DNA of 64,000 nt from Malania oleifera (GCF_029873635.1 NC_080428.1:63483957-63547956); one strand, 5' to 3'. Shown: positions 1 to 11,844, counted from the first letter of the stretch. The notes: a model not told the origin generated them from the letters alone. Program-made: numbers and translations.

Positions 1-547
1 GGCCGAAAACATTGGTATGAAGAATGTAGGGATCTCCACTCAAGTTCCCCAAGAATTCGAAGTCTATCTCGTCGTGGGTCGATCCTTGGGACGACAACTG
101 CAGCACATACTTGATGCGTTAGTTAAACAAATCAACATTCCCAGGATGGTGATAAAGCTAAATTTTATCCTACCACTGAAATATTCCACATGTTTATTCC
201 AAAATATTAATTAAAATTAAAAGCTGATTGAAAAGCTTGGACTAACTACTTACATAGTAGGCAGTGACGGTGCCTGCGGAGTTACCGGGGACAAGCTTGA
301 GCTGCATGTCGATCTTGCCGAATAGGTACTCCTGCTTGGATTGAAAACCAGAGCCAGAGGCTTTGTCGAGGGAAAGGGTGAGAAGGTCGCCATTGTTGAG
401 AATTTGAGCACGACCGTCTCCCCAAGTGATGTCAAAGTTCTCGTAGAAGTCGGTTGCAGACGAGAGGAGTACTACTGAAGAGCCGAACATAAGAGAGAAC
501 AGCAGCATCTTCACAACATTTGAAGAAGAAAGCAGAGACGAAGCCAT
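1..547 (-). CDS. XTH: XTH copy 1 (partial; exon 1 and start of exon 2)
   Basis: Xyloglucan endotransglucosylase/hydrolase (GH16), a secreted wall enzyme that cuts and religates xyloglucan. Exon 1 is 547-254 (98 codons), the intron is 253-98 (GTAAGT donor, TGCAG acceptor, phase 0), and exon 2 runs 97-1 and is cut by the window edge. Residues 1 to about 31 form a hydrophobic signal peptide ending near LLSSA. The mature part begins [18 protein letters not shown] and continues through [21 protein letters not shown]. Exon 2 carries the GH16 catalytic motif [10 protein letters not shown] followed by the N-glycosylation site NLS. The Met at 547 was chosen because it aligns with the start of the complete copy at 52893; an in-frame Met at 553 would add two residues. 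The open frame continues upstream to 769, but that part overlaps the TATA box and is not coding. Closest in character to Arabidopsis XTH22/23-type proteins (from memory of the family). Confidence 0.93.
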
Positions 548-660
548 GGACATGGTTGTACTAAGCACAGGGAGGAATTGGAATTTGTTGGTACCGACAA
601 TACTGGGATTAAGAGGAAGGATGGTATTGGAGTGTGTTTGGGATGGAAGGTGTGTTGGGT

Positions 661-668
661 TTTTTATA
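661..668 (-). promoter_or_regulatory. TATA box of XTH copy 1
   Basis: TATAAAAA on the minus strand, about 115 bases upstream of the ATG at 547. A matching box lies at the same relative place in XTH copy 2. A purine-rich stretch of GGGA repeats (671-690) lies directly upstream. Confidence 0.7.
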
Positions 669-1401
669 CGAGAGGGAGGGAGGGAGAAGAGGAAAGCGGC
701 ATGAAGCTTCAGTTCAGCTGTGGACAGTTGGCATATGAATAGGGAAAAGTATAATAAAAGAGTTGGCAAAATGGAAATAGCAGTTGGCGTTATCTTTTAA
801 CTCTGTAACGCGGTTTGGCATCATTTCCAGTTTTGGACACCCACTGGCTCTGGACTCGAGAGATAAAATTTTCTCTATGAAAAAAACCAGGGCCGTGGGC
901 AACCCAATTAAAAGGCGAAACTGCAAGCAACAAAGCTGGGTTTGGCTGATATTCCCTTTTTTCCTTCTGTTAAAGACGAGACTTCCTTACCTACTTCAAA
1001 TTTTAATGAAGTTCAACCAAATTTATTTGCACTGTATTATACAGTTTGCTCAAATATTATATTTTCTGGTAACCACAAGATTTATTCCTAAAAATATGCT
1101 GTATGTAGCAACTTTTCATTTGAGCTAATACCTTCACACATAAGGTAGAATGGTTGAATGGCGTTCCCATTATTCCTCATGGATTAATTGATTTTCAAAG
1201 AGTTTCGAATACCATCATTTCAAATTTAGATAGCTTTTTTTTTTTTTTTTTTTTTGTAAGTGAGAATTTATAAAGAATGTCATAAAATATTTCAAAATCA
1301 ACATTATCAAACAAGTTTTGCAATGTTGGAGTAAAAAATACTTGCATGTAATTTTTTCGATCTCTAGGGAAGATTTTCCAAGTCGTGAAAACATATGATT
1401 T
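669..1401. other. XTH copy 1 upstream region, no gene
   Basis: Upstream sequence of XTH copy 1. The first part (about 700-830) is clearly similar to the region upstream of XTH copy 2 (about 53135-53260), for example around TTGGCA and ACTCTGTAACGC, so the duplication included promoter sequence. Beyond that it is AT-rich with a long T run (about 1233-1254). It ends in GATTT (1397-1401), the target duplication of element A. I see no gene in it. Confidence 0.7.
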
Positions 1402-1952
1402 TGTTGGATATGTGGCTCAATTTGAGTGGAACACGTGCGTTAAGAAAACATAGTGAAGCAAAGAACAAGGAAGGGGGCTACAGGAAGAAACCGTCGACAG
1501 TTGGCTCTTGGTATCAAATCATCAACGATTTTAGTCTTCACTATTGGGGCTTAGTATTAAACCATCAATGGTATTGCTCGGCGCAGGTCATAGATTTTGA
1601 ATTGGGAGATCAGTAGATTAGGAAATTTCAGAGAATTTTCCTTTGGGATTGCTACGGGAGTGTTTTAGATATAGTCTAAGCCTCCTATATGTATAGAATT
1701 GATATATAAACTATAATTATAACCCTTGATGTAAAGTTGACGATTTGATTGTGAAAATCGGCCGCTTGCTCCTGTCGACGTAGGTACATTGTCGAACCAC
1801 ATAAATTATTGTGTCTTTGATTTTATTGTTTTCCTTTATTCTCATTGTGATTGGTTGTTCCGTATATTCATCATTAGTTGCTTGCATTACTTGTTCTAAT
1901 TCGATTTATTGTTTTCTGCTATGCATTGGCATTCAGGCCACTCTACACAACA
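1402..1952 (+). repeat. Element A 5' LTR
   Basis: Begins TGTTGGATAT and ends ACACAACA, directly before a tRNA-Met-type primer site. The matching 3' LTR is at 50793-51352, recognisable by the shared run from GTGAAG.AAAGAACAAGGAAG to the end. The early part has pairs such as ACCGTCGACAGT and ATCATCAACGAT, i.e. imperfect palindromes centred on GTCGAC or its mutated forms. Length 551 bases. Confidence 0.88.
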
Positions 1953-1954
1953 AA

Positions 1955-1968
1955 TTGGTATCAAAGCC
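1955..1968 (+). other. Element A primer binding site
   Basis: TTGGTATCAAAGCC two bases after the LTR end. It resembles the usual plant copia primer site complementary to initiator tRNA-Met (TGGTATCAGAGC), with one change. Confidence 0.75.
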
Positions 1969-1996
1969 ATTGGTTGTTGTCGCTGGGATTTTTTCT

Positions 1997-2273
1997 GCAA
2001 AGTTTGAGATTGGTAAGTTTGATTGAAATAGAAATTTTGGACTTTGGCAAAGGAAGATTAAGGACGTGTTGGTAGGGCAAGGTATGATGAAGGCACTATA
2101 CGGGAGGAAGCCAGAAGACATGGATGACATGAGTTGGAAGGAGTTGGAAGTGAAGACTGAGGCTACTATCAGGCGTTGTCTAGCCGATGACATGATGTAT
2201 CATGTCATTGATGATGAATCACCGGCAACAATTTGGCTGAAGCTGGAGAGTCAGTATATGTCCAAGTCTTTAT
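1997..2273 (+). pseudogene. Element A gag, N-terminal part
   Basis: One frame from KFEIGKFD at about 2000, with a stop right after it, through GRKPEDMDDMSWKELE and CLADDMMYHVIDDE to WLKLESQYMSKSL. This is the usual start of Tnt1-type copia gag. The frame is broken after codon MSKSL by element B, and the next expected words (LSNKLYLKQRLYGLKM) are found at 37361 on the far side of B. This fixes the B insertion point to the base. Confidence 0.85.
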
Positions 2274-2635
2274 TGTTGAAGACTAAATTTGACGGTGGCA
2301 GCAAAACTTTGTTGGCAGCTGCTCCACCAACCCAACGCAATATTGTTGAAATTTCTGAATTGCAAGCAACATACTCCACCTACCAACCAATTTTCTTGAA
2401 ATTAATATCAACCTACCATTCATCTGTTGCTATAAATAGATGTGTGTGTGTAATGTAATGTGTGGTGTAGTGAGGGTGAATAACTAGTGAGAAGAGAGAA
2501 ATTTGTGTCTTGAATTCGTCTCTGTATTTTATTTTATTTTTTTGTCAGATTGAAATTAATTGTTTTGTATTTGTGTGCAATCTTCACTAAGTTTCAATCA
2601 CAACAAATGATTAAGTGAGTCCCCTCCACCCATCA
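2274..2635 (+). repeat. Element B 5' LTR with TATA box
   Basis: LTR of 362 bases, TG to CA. A TATA box (TATAAATAG, 2431-2439) lies roughly mid-LTR, with a short TG-rich run right after it. The 3' copy is split into 19332-19475 and 37151-37360 by element C and retains the same TATA box at about 37172. Confidence 0.92.
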
Positions 2636-2636
2636 G

Positions 2637-2649
2637 TGGTATCAGAGCT
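2637..2649 (+). other. Element B primer binding site
   Basis: TGGTATCAGAGCT one base after the 5' LTR, the standard initiator tRNA-Met primer site of plant copia elements. Confidence 0.85.
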
Positions 2650-3291
2650 TCAAGTTTTCTGGAATTTGCCAAATAGAGGCGAACAGAGGGAAATTCAATT
2701 TTTTCCCCAAATTTGAAGTTACTTAAAATCCAAAATTGAGCATACCATTGTGAAATTCGCATCGAGACGATTGCAAAGGTGAAAACCATGCTTCAAACGG
2801 AGTCCGGAGGACCCCACACGTGCTCTCACATGCTAAGAGATGAAACAGTGTCCCCCCACACGCGCTACTTGCACCAGCGAGGTCGCCGACCACCGAGACC
2901 ACGCGCTCCACATGCCTGCACGCGTCTTCCTCGCCCAATAAGTGAGATTCAACTTGGAAACCTAATCCGCGACCCGACCCAGCAACCCAGATCATGACCC
3001 GTGAACACAACCTGACCCGGCTGACTGACTCGCGTCAAGTCGCCAACACGCGGCATGCGCAGAAGCCGCCACGTGACCCTAATGATAATGCTGACGCCGT
3101 TATCTCCATTAAGTCAAACCCGTTTAAAAAAATGGTCCAAAACTTCTTTTAGTCGGTTTAGTTATTTTTAAACTGGTTCTTTGCAATCTAAAATCGATTC
3201 TTAAGGTTTTTTTACCTTCTAAACACATTTATGGCATTAGATTTGCCAAAATCAATCTCCATCACTCTATTTTTTCAAAATATTTAACTCG
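2650..3291 (+). other. Element B untranslated leader
   Basis: Sequence between the primer site and the gag ATG. It is GC-rich in the middle (about 2800-3070) and AT-rich before the gag start. The short open frames here have no recognisable product. Confidence 0.6.
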
Positions 3292-4255
3292 ATGGCTAAC
3301 GGTACTACACAAGCAGTGATTCCAAAGCTGACATGGGAGAACTATGAAAATTGGTTTATTCAAATGAGAGTCCTCTTAGGTGTTCAAGATGTCATGGACA
3401 TCATTGAATATGGGTACAAAGAAAGCCCATCAAAAGAAGCCGAAACAATTATGTCTGACGCTCAAACAACGATCTTGTGAGTCGATCGAAAGAAGGATTG
3501 CAACACGAAGTCTATAATCTACCAAGGCCTTGATGAGGCCATGTTCAAAATCATCACATCCGCAAAGACATCCAAAGAAGTTTAGAACTCTCTCCATCGA
3601 ACACACAAAGGTGCAGACAAAGTGAAGAAGATTCGTCTTCGAACATTGCGAGGTGATTTTGAATCCTTAAGAACGAAATCTACTGAATCTATTGCTAACT
3701 ACTATACACAAGTTATGATAGTATGAAATCAATTGAGAAAAAATGGAAAAACTCTCAAAGATGAGAGAATTTGTGAAAAAAATTTGCGATCTTTGGATCC
3801 AAAATTTGATTATATAGCGATGACAATGGAAGAAACAAAAGATTTGGAAACCATGTTTGTAGAAGAACTTGTGGACTCACTCCAAGCCCATGAGCAGAAA
3901 GTCAACAGAAGGAGTGATGATAAAGCATTGGAGCAAGCCCTCTAAACAAAGTTGTCCCTCACTACAAATGGATATGATAAAGGGGGGACGTCATAGCAAG
4001 GAACAAGACGAGGCTAAGGATCTCGCTGAAGAAATTATAGAAATTTTGACTCCAAAGAAGGTTGCATAGGTGGAATAGGTCCCACTAGAGAAGAACGCAA
4101 TCAATAGAACTATGTCCCACGAGATAGAGGACACGGAAGAAGAGGGGGATACAATAACCGTTCAAATGTAGACAAGAGAAACGTTCAGTTCTACAACTGC
4201 CACAAGTATGGACACTATAGCAATGAGTGTAGAGGTAATCCCTAAAGTCACGAAA
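3292..4255 (+). pseudogene. Element B gag (broken)
   Basis: Starts MANGTTQAVIPKLTWENYENW, the typical opening of plant copia gag (DUF4219/UBN2 type). The frame at 3292 and that at 3733 are the same, with stops at 3478 and others between; the 3733-3945 piece (KTLKDERICEKNLRSLDPKFD) is the standard C-terminal half of the UBN2 domain. The nucleic-acid-binding zinc knuckle is at about 4190-4233, but the first cysteine is Phe (FYNCHKYGHYSNEC), so the CCHC set is incomplete. A frameshift lies downstream of about 3945. Confidence 0.85.
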
Positions 4256-5685
4256 TAAATGAAAATGCTAACTTTGCTAAAAAGGAGAAAGTCGAAGAAG
4301 TATCGTTGATGCTGATGGCACACAATTCAACCAACTAGGACCAAAATGTTTATTACCTTGACTTTGGAGCCAGCAATCACATGATTGGAAGAAAGAACCT
4401 ATTTAATGAACTTGATGAGAAAGTCTAGGGAGAGATATCATTTGGTGATCTCTCTAAAGTCCTAGTTTGAGGAAGGGGAAATGTCCTAATCAAAAGGAAG
4501 GATGGAGACCATGCTTTTATCTCCAACATGTACTATGTGCCAGTCATGAAGACTAATATATTAAGTCTCGAACAGCTTGTGGAGAAGGGCTACCAAATTA
4601 GCCTTAAATAAGCAGATGGTGATAACTGACGCTCAAGGTAAGCTTGTTACTCGAGTACAAATGTCAAAGAATCGAATGTTTCCGCTTGCCATTCAACATG
4701 ATATGCTAAGGTGTTTAAGCGCTATCATCAAAGACAAAGACTGACTATGGCATCTCAGGTATGGATATTTGAATTTTGAAAGTTTGAAACAGCTGGGAAG
4801 TAAGAAGATGATAAAAGGCTTACCCAAGATCCACAACCCAAATGTGATATGTGAAAGTTGTGTTCTGAGCAAGCAATATAGAAACGGCTTTAGAAAGCAA
4901 GCCGATTGTAGATCTACCATGCCATTCCAGCTAGTACACACATATGTGTGTGGTCCATTGAGCCCGTTTTCAAATGGATAGAACCGATACTGCCTCACCT
5001 TCATTGATGATTACAGCAAGAAGACTTGGGTCTACTTACTGAAAAGGAAGTCAAAGGTGTTCGACAAGTTCAAGAAGTTCAATGCTTTTGGGTCGAAACA
5101 GAGTGGCTATCACATTAAGTCACTCCGATCAGACCAAGGAGGGGATACAAGGACGAAGCTTTCTTGGAATTCCTTAGGCAACAAGGGATTCAAAAATAGT
5201 TCACACCGACCTACACTCCCCAATTGAACGATGTAACTGAGAAAAAGAACCGCACGATTCTTAACATGGCCAAGAGCATATTAAAGGATAAGAATGTGCC
5301 CAAGAGTTTTTGGGCAAAAGCAGTATCATGTGCAGTTTATCTACTCAATAGGTGTCCTACAAAGAGTCTTGATACAAAGACACCACATGAAACCTAGAGT
5401 ACACACAAGCCTAGTGTGAGTCATCTTAGAGAGTTTGGCTCTATAGCCTACGCCAAGATCCTAGAGGCAAGAAGGACATAGTTGGAAGATAAAGGAGAGA
5501 AATATATTCTTGTTGGATATAGTGACAACACCATGGGATATCAACTATACAATTCCATCAACAAGAAAGTTATTCACGGTAGGGATGTCATTTTTGAAGA
5601 AAATGAATCCTAGAAGTGGGACCAAGCTGAATCTTACAAAGATGCGAAATTTATGCTTAAAGGAGAAGAACCCACACAGAAAAAA
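4256..5685 (+). pseudogene. Element B protease and integrase (broken)
   Basis: The protease active site reads DFGASNHM at about 4360 where relatives have D-S/T-G-A, so the catalytic triplet is damaged. The GAG-pre-integrase/HHCC region (about 4748-4870) reads LWHLRYGYLNF followed by CESCVLSKQ; the second His is Tyr. The integrase core is recognisable by TFIDDYSKKTWVYLL, LRSDQGG and a Glu in TEKKNRTI, then RCPTKSLDTKTPHE and REFGSIAYA. Several in-frame stops and at least one frameshift are present. The reading ends at KKEV, where gypsy D enters, and resumes with VAIESQVLELQ at 17605. Confidence 0.85.
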
Positions 5686-5690
5686 GAAGT

Positions 5691-7747
5691 TGTAACAACC
5701 CGGGATTTTTGCACAGGGTCTCATCAATGAATACAGGGGATTCATCGATGAGCACAAAGGAGACCTCGTCAACCAAGCCACGTCTCGTCAACGAGAAAAT
5801 ACCGAGAGAGGTTTTGGAGCAGCCTGAAATTCATCGACGAGGGTGGAAGTTTGTCGACGAAATTATTGAAGAACTTGTCGATGAGTTAACGTGTCTCGTC
5901 GATGAATCTAGCCCTCTAAATAGTGAAAAACTCATATTTGAATCTAATTTCAGTGTTCCTCTCTCTCCCTCATACGGTCTCTCTCACTTCTCTTTTCATT
6001 TTTAGGCATGTTTCTCTCTAGATCGAAGATCTAAGGCTACCACGACACTCTTGGCGAAGTTCTTTGTAAGTCTGCCGAAACTGATCGTTAGAAAAGTTGG
6101 TTTGGATTTCGTCCCAATCTCAGGGTAAGGCATTTTACTCAATATTTCTCTTTCCCTCAGTTATAAGAAATGTTGTAGGTAAGAAAATACTGATATTTTG
6201 TTCTTGGGGATTTTGTTTTTAGGATGTTGAGTTAGGAACCCTGCGGGTATAAAGCCAAAATTTTATAGGGGCTTTTCAAAGTTAAGGTAAGGTAATATGC
6301 TATGCTAGGAGTTTTCATAATGCTATCAGAGATTTCATGGACACATATTTATACCAGTTTATTATACAGTATTTACAGAATATGAGTTTAAATGCTTGTG
6401 TGGCCTGAATAGATTTTCATGTGATGAAGAATTTATACAGCTTTTATAATGTATCGTAATATACTAAATACACAGATATAGACAGTATATACAGTTTATA
6501 TAGTTTTTCCCCGTATATAGAGTTATACAGAATATACAAATATAGATATATATTCATAGAAATTATACAGAGAAATTTACATGCATATACAGCTTTTATA
6601 CGAATAGTTTCATAAAACAGATATATACATATACATATACATATACATGCATATAGTTTTACTCAGATCAGTATATATATTACAACTTTATACAGAACAG
6701 TATATACAGAGTTATAGCATGTCATGTTTCCTATTACCATAACATACAGAGTATACAGACAGAGTATATAGACAGCGTATACAGAAAGATATATAGAGGT
6801 AGCATCAAGATGCTATAGACACAGTATACAGAGATTACAGTATTTACAGTACAGAAAGATAGCGTTATAGTAATTTTGGAAACATGATGAAAACAATAAA
6901 AGAGTATATATGTATATATGTATATAGTATCAGATCCCTATGGAAAGATTACAGACAGATACAATACAGATATAGATTACAGAGCACGGTACCGTTGCTA
7001 TGTACAGATAGAGTGCAACCACATATCTCGGATTGTGTGGGTACCGTCAGTCGTGCTCGGAGAGGATGCAACTCCCCAGTTCACAGGGTGGAGGGGGCCG
7101 GTTTGGACGAGGTAGTAGCCAGTCCCGAGCCTAAGAGTGGATGTAGTTTGGCCGGGCTGAGGTAGTGTAAAGTATATTGACTTATCTGGAGGGCCAACCA
7201 GATGAAGTCCCACCTATGGGCCGCACAACCTTGTCATGAGGGGTCAAATCATGATGTACAGAGTCCCAAGGATAAAGCACAGTTATGTATATGTATACAG
7301 TTTTATAGTATATGATGAGTATAGTATGATATTATTAGTATGAAAAGTATAACATACAGACATTACAGTATATTTTAAATTATAAATGAAAGATATGCTT
7401 TACAGATTATTTATTGCGTTTCAGTTCAGTTACTATATAAAAGTATCCTTAACTTAGTTGCAACACACTAGTAATTGCATATTTCCACTTACTGAGCGTC
7501 GACTCACCCATTACTTTAACATTTTTCAAGTAAGTTAGTTAGGCGAGTAGATCAGGCTCGTGGATAGAGAGTATTTTGATTACCCTAGTTATAGGGTGAG
7601 TTTTTGACAAAGTTGTGTATATTTTGAGTAGATGATGCTTGAGGGGTATTTTTGTATGGCTATGGTCTGTATACACTGGATTCTGGTATTGTATAGTATA
7701 TATATGTGAATGGTTGTATGATTTATGTTCCCGCTACTTAGGTATGA

Positions 7748-7779
<32 letters not shown>

Positions 7780-7809
7780 TTAAAAAATAAGAATTTTGAG
7801 GGTGTTACA
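5691..7809 (+). repeat. Element D 5' LTR
   Basis: 2119 bases, paired with 15522-17599. From left to right it holds the GTCGAC-type palindrome array (5727-5907), a decayed TATA region (CTCTAAATAGTG at about 5923-5934), a pyrimidine-rich stretch, a possible splice donor CAGGGTAAGG (6121-6130) and acceptor TTTTTAG (to 6222), long AT-rich sequence with many TATACAGA-like words (6440-6890), and a (TA)n run near 7751-7780. Open frames within it recur in the other LTR and are not genes. Confidence 0.93.
5727..5907 (+). promoter_or_regulatory. U3 array of TCGTCGACGA-like palindromes in D 5' LTR
   Basis: About eight copies of a 10-base imperfect palindrome (consensus TCGTCGACGA; forms such as TCATCGATGA, TCGTCAACGA, TTGTCGACGA) at uneven 15-40 base spacing, ending just before the TATA position. 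The same array is in the 3' LTR at 15553-15738. Placement suggests a U3 enhancer; that role is inference. Confidence 0.6.
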
Positions 7810-7811
7810 TT

Positions 7812-7825
7812 TTGGTATCATAGCC
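7812..7825 (+). other. Element D primer binding site
   Basis: TTGGTATCATAGCC two bases after the LTR end, an initiator tRNA-Met type primer site with one change. Confidence 0.75.
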
Positions 7826-8438
7826 TAGGTTGTTAAGTTCTGTAGACTCTAGAGTGCAGTGAAAAAAAATACCAAAATATAGGGAAAAGATTTGAAATTT
7901 TATTTTGTGATCTGGATACAGGATTTCATGGTAGTTTCTTTGTTTTTCCTGCGGTGACGATTTTAGGAAAACCATAGTAAACTGTCGATGAGTCATGTGT
8001 TTGAATTGCAGGAGTGGATTTTGGGATTAGGATCAGAAGGGATGGATAATAAAGAATTTGGAGTTTTAGTTGAATAAGTTGGGTCTGTAAGGAAATAGAA
8101 TTTTGAAATGGTGCTCTATGTGTTTGCAGGATGGACCCAGGAGGTAGTAGTGCTCATGCCAGCGGGGATGATGGAGCATGTAAAGACCTGAAAACTTAAA
8201 AAGATTAAAATAATTTGAAAAAAAAATATAAATAAAATAACAGATAAATAAATAAAAGGAATGACGTGGGAAAAAGAAAAAAAAATAAAAAATAAAGAAA
8301 TTAAATTAAATTAAGATAAATTAAATAATTAGTTATTAAATTAAATATTTTTACATTGTATTTAAAAATAATTAATTAATTAATTAAAATGATATATATA
8401 AGTAAGTTATTATAATATATATGATAAGTATAAGTTAA

Positions 8439-8439
<1 letters not shown>

Positions 8440-8480
<41 letters not shown>
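8440..8480. repeat. (TA)n microsatellite in solo LTR E
   Basis: About 17-20 TA units. Confidence 0.85.
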
Positions 8481-8483
<3 letters not shown>

Positions 8484-9488
8484 TAAGAAATGTAAAAGAA
8501 GAAGAAGAAGAAAGAAGAAGAAGAAGAAGAAGAAGCAGCACGCAACCCCCCCCCCCCTCTCTGAAATTTTTTTTAATTTTCCTGCGCTCCGTCTCCGTCT
8601 CTCTCCTTTTCTCTTAATTACTAGGCAAGTTTGCGACAGATCAGGAAACGGAAGGTGCCGTTGGAATCCTGGTTCTGCTACCGACATTTTTACTAGAGTA
8701 GAATGGCTTAGACACTGCTCTTGGAGAAAGGTAATTTTTTCTCATTTTCTTAATTTTTTCGTTAATATGTGGTTAAATCGACGAACAGACACCACCATGG
8801 GGTCCTAGTCGTCCTCATCGTCATTTTGACGTAGGTAATTTTTCAATTGGGATTTTTTAAAGCTTACTCCAAAGCGAGAGTGAGATTTGGGAATTTGGCT
8901 AAATTTAAGGGTATTATTATTTATTTAGGAATTATGGCCCTAGGAAATATTTAAATAATATTTTATTCAGGAATAATTTATTGAAACTAGGAATTTAATT
9001 TCAAGATCCGAGAGAGCGCCGCAAGTATTTTTCGAAAGTCCCTGTTGGCGTTGTTCAAGAAACCAGGTAAGGGAAAAAATATATATTAAATCATAATTTT
9101 TATGAATTTAATGAAAAAATAAATTGTGTTATATATATGTGTATATGTTTCATTATGGGTAAAATGCCAACTGTTTAAATTATATTTTTTTTCGAGTTTA
9201 GGGCTGTTTATTAGATATGTATATGCGAAAATGAGCTGATTAAAGTGGGAAATATTTTTAGGATAATTATGTAAGAAATGAAAGGTATTTTTAGTATATA
9301 AATATTAAATGTTGGTTGACTTATTTTACAGGCAGTGTATGAATTTTATTGCTAAATTGTGTGGCATGAGTAAATAGAATGTTATGTGGAAATATATGTT
9401 AAATGTATGAGATGCAGGTTAAGTAAGTAATGTATTGTGAATAAAACATGACATGGACCATGTTGCTTGTGTGTGTTAATGCAATCAT

Positions 9489-9735
9489 GTAACAGCTGAA
9501 ATATGATGGGTAAAATAGCTAAAAGTGGCTGGGTAAATGTGTAACAGTTGAAAGTGGCTGGGTAAATGTGTAACAGTTGAAAGTGGCTGGGTAAATGTGT
9601 CACAACTGAAAGTGGTTGGGTAAATGTGTCACAGCTGAAAGTGGCTGGGTAAATGTGAAACATCTGAAAGTGGCTGGGTAAATGTATGACAGCTGAAAAA
9701 TGTTGGGTAAAACAGCTGAAAGATGCTGGGTATGA
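9489..9735 (+). repeat. 29-base minisatellite in solo LTR E
   Basis: About eight imperfect units of AAAGTGGCTGGGTAAATGTG plus about nine further bases. The outer units are the most diverged. The minus-strand open frame across it (repeated THLPSHFQ) is a by-product of the repeat. Confidence 0.85.
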
Positions 9736-10150
9736 AATGAAATGAAATGAAAAGGGAAATGAATGAAATGGAAATGAAATGTGAAATGTGAACAATTTAA
9801 AATGGGAAAGAGTCACTTAAAGTGAAATGCAATGCAATGTTAAACCGTGAATATGAACAAATATGTATGATTAAATAATGATAGAAAGAATGATGTATTA
9901 TGATATTAGAAGTATGTATGTACATAGAACATGTTACGATTGGGCGAGGTGTACCTTTCGCCTAAGGGCTTACTGAGTAAGGCAAGTGCACTAGTAGTTA
10001 CAGATGTGGTAGTAGCTGCATAACGTACTAGGGCAGAGGGAACCTACTTGTATGAGCAGGTAGATTTCCCTATCCTTAGGGCATTTGCCGGTAAACTTTT
10101 GTATGAACTGTGTGAGTACGAGATCAATATATCACTTGAGGGCTTACTGA

Positions 10151-10442
10151 GTAAGGTGAATGACCTGGTATGCTTTAATTGTGACCTTTGGATTGCCAAA
10201 TGTATCAGAGCAGAGGGGTGCTACTTGTATGGGCGAGTAATCACCCCTATCCTTGGGTAATCTCGTGGGTAAAATATCTTACATGTGTTTAAATAGGTAA
10301 GGTGAGTGCCCTGGTATGCTTTAATTGTGACCTTTGGGTTGCCAAATGTATCAGAGCAGAGAGGTGCTACTTGTATGGGCGGGTAATCACCCATATCCTT
10401 GGGTAATCTCGTGGGTAAAATATCTTGCATGTGTTTGAATAG
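10151..10442 (+). repeat. Tandem duplication (two units of 146 bases) in solo LTR E
   Basis: Two near-identical 146-base units, 10151-10296 and 10297-10442, each running from GTAAGGTGA to AATAGG. A more degraded relative lies at about 9975-10100 (AAGGCAAGTGCACTAG, CTACTTGTATGAGCAGG). Confidence 0.85.
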
Positions 10443-11844
10443 GATCTGAAAATGATTTCGAAAATCATGTTAAGAATTTGCAAATGTTAATTATTATGTT
10501 GATTATAAACTCATGTTGGCCACACACTATTTTAATATATTGTTTCTTCCCTTACTGAGATGTGTCTCAACCGAATATGAATTTATCTTTTTTTTCAGGA
10601 CTTCCTCGAGATTGAACTTTGAAAGCTCGAGGGTTTTTATAGCATTATTGGGAAATAGAAAAAGAAAAGGGTATATTTCTATGTTAATTTTGGGATGCAA
10701 ATATTTATGTGTTATGCCCTTATATTTTAAGTTTGTGGAGAAAAGAAAGTTTGTGAACATACTGAAATGTTTTGGAGATATATGCAATTATGGAAATCCA
10801 GGTGTTGGATGATTTATTATGGATTATAGTTACAATTAGTAAACTCTCGTATTATGTTATATGGAGATTTGGTTGATATTTTCCGCTGCGTATGTTATGG
10901 AATATGATTTATAAGGATATGATTAGGTATAACGCACCGAACCTGGGTTTACGGGTTCAGGGAGTTACAGAGCAGGTCCTTCTGGTGTAGGAGGTGGAGA
11001 TTTAGATGTTGTGCTTCGTAGTGTGGCTCAGCAAGTTATGGCTAAGATAGTGTGGAGCTCTAGAGAGCAGGGAGGTCCATTCTCAGCTCAGGGATGTACC
11101 ATAAAGAAATTTATGAAGATGAACCCGCAAGCTTTTTCTGGAGCAACCGATCCTATAGTTGCTAAGAATTGGGTGCAAGAGATAGAGAAGATCCTGACAA
11201 TACTTCATTGCATTGATGAGCAAAGGCTCTTATATGCTACATATAGGCTGGTAGGGGAGGCCGAGAGATGGTGGGCAGCCACCAGGTTGTTCGAGGAGCA
11301 GAGGGCTATGCCAGTGCCAATTACCTGGGCTCATTTCAGGGATGTGTTCTTTGATAGATATTACCTTGCCTCAGTCATAGAGGCTCGAGTACATGAGGTT
11401 TTTGAGCCTGTCCCAAGAATCATTGACTGTCTAGTATGCGGAGAGATTTATTGAGCTCTCGCGTTTCTGCCCATATATTGTCCCCGATGAAGTGAAGAAG
11501 GCCAGAATGTTTGAGAGGAACCTGAGGTGAGACATTTACAGACAGGTGGCGGCCGAGGCCCTTAGAGAGGAGGTAGATCTGGAGGAGGCCAGAGACAGAT
11601 GGTAGAGCACAGGGGATTTTAGGGCGGAAAGCTCCCTGCCATTTGTCCCAGATTTGGACGGAGACATCCTGGTGAGTGCCGACTGGGGGAAAATGTTTCT
11701 TATCGATGTAGGAGGCCCGATCATATGGCTCGATCATGTCAGATGCCATTGAATTATGCACAGGCTCCTAGACCATTTTAAGGTGGATATCAGGCGCCCG
11801 GTGGTGGTCAGTAGAGGAACACTGCGCTGGCGAGGGTCTACGCG

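Larger units (their letters stand above)
8179..10969 (+). mobile_element. Element E: solo LTR of a gypsy element
   Basis: Begins TGTAAAGACCTG and ends GGGAGTTACA, flanked by GAGCA at 8174-8178 and 10970-10974. At 2791 bases with no primer site, polypurine tract or coding domain inside, it is best read as a solo LTR left after LTR-LTR recombination. It carries a (TA)n run at 8440-8480, a GAA-rich tract (8497-8535), a C run (8546-8556), a 29-base minisatellite and a 146-base tandem duplication. The block around 8640-8700 is shared with LTRs C, G and I. Confidence 0.88.
8131..11780 (+). pseudogene. Element D gag, split by solo LTR E
   Basis: Opens MDPGGSSAHASGDDGA at 8131, is cut by E at 8179, and resumes GAGPSGVGGGDL at 10970. 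Later parts match gypsy gag: NPQAFSGATDPIVAKNWVQE, EAERWWAA and FRDVFFDRYY, then (after a frameshift near 11400) YAERFIELSRF and VPDEVKKARMFERNL. In-frame stops replace Gln (TAG before YAERF) and Arg (TGA before DIYRQ). The zinc knuckle at about 11695-11745 reads YRCRRPDHMARSC, with the first cysteine changed to Ser. Confidence 0.85.

Noticed and set aside
548..769. N-terminal extension of the XTH copy 1 open frame up to 769
   Set aside because: It crosses the TATA box and promoter sequence conserved with copy 2, and copy 2 starts at the aligned MAS Met.
2637..2649. tRNA-like sequence TGGTATCAGAGCT
   Set aside because: It is the primer binding site next to an LTR; no cloverleaf around it.
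5709..6005. Open frames with repeated VDE words in D, J and M LTRs
   Set aside because: They arise from the TCGTCGACGA palindrome array and have no protein-domain support.
6884..7213. Overlapping open frames in D's LTR (and the copy at 16667-16998)
   Set aside because: Frames on both strands within LTRs, altered by small indels between copies, with no recognisable domain.
9382..9816. 144-codon minus-strand frame with THLPSHFQ repeats
   Set aside because: Translation of the 29-base minisatellite in solo LTR E.
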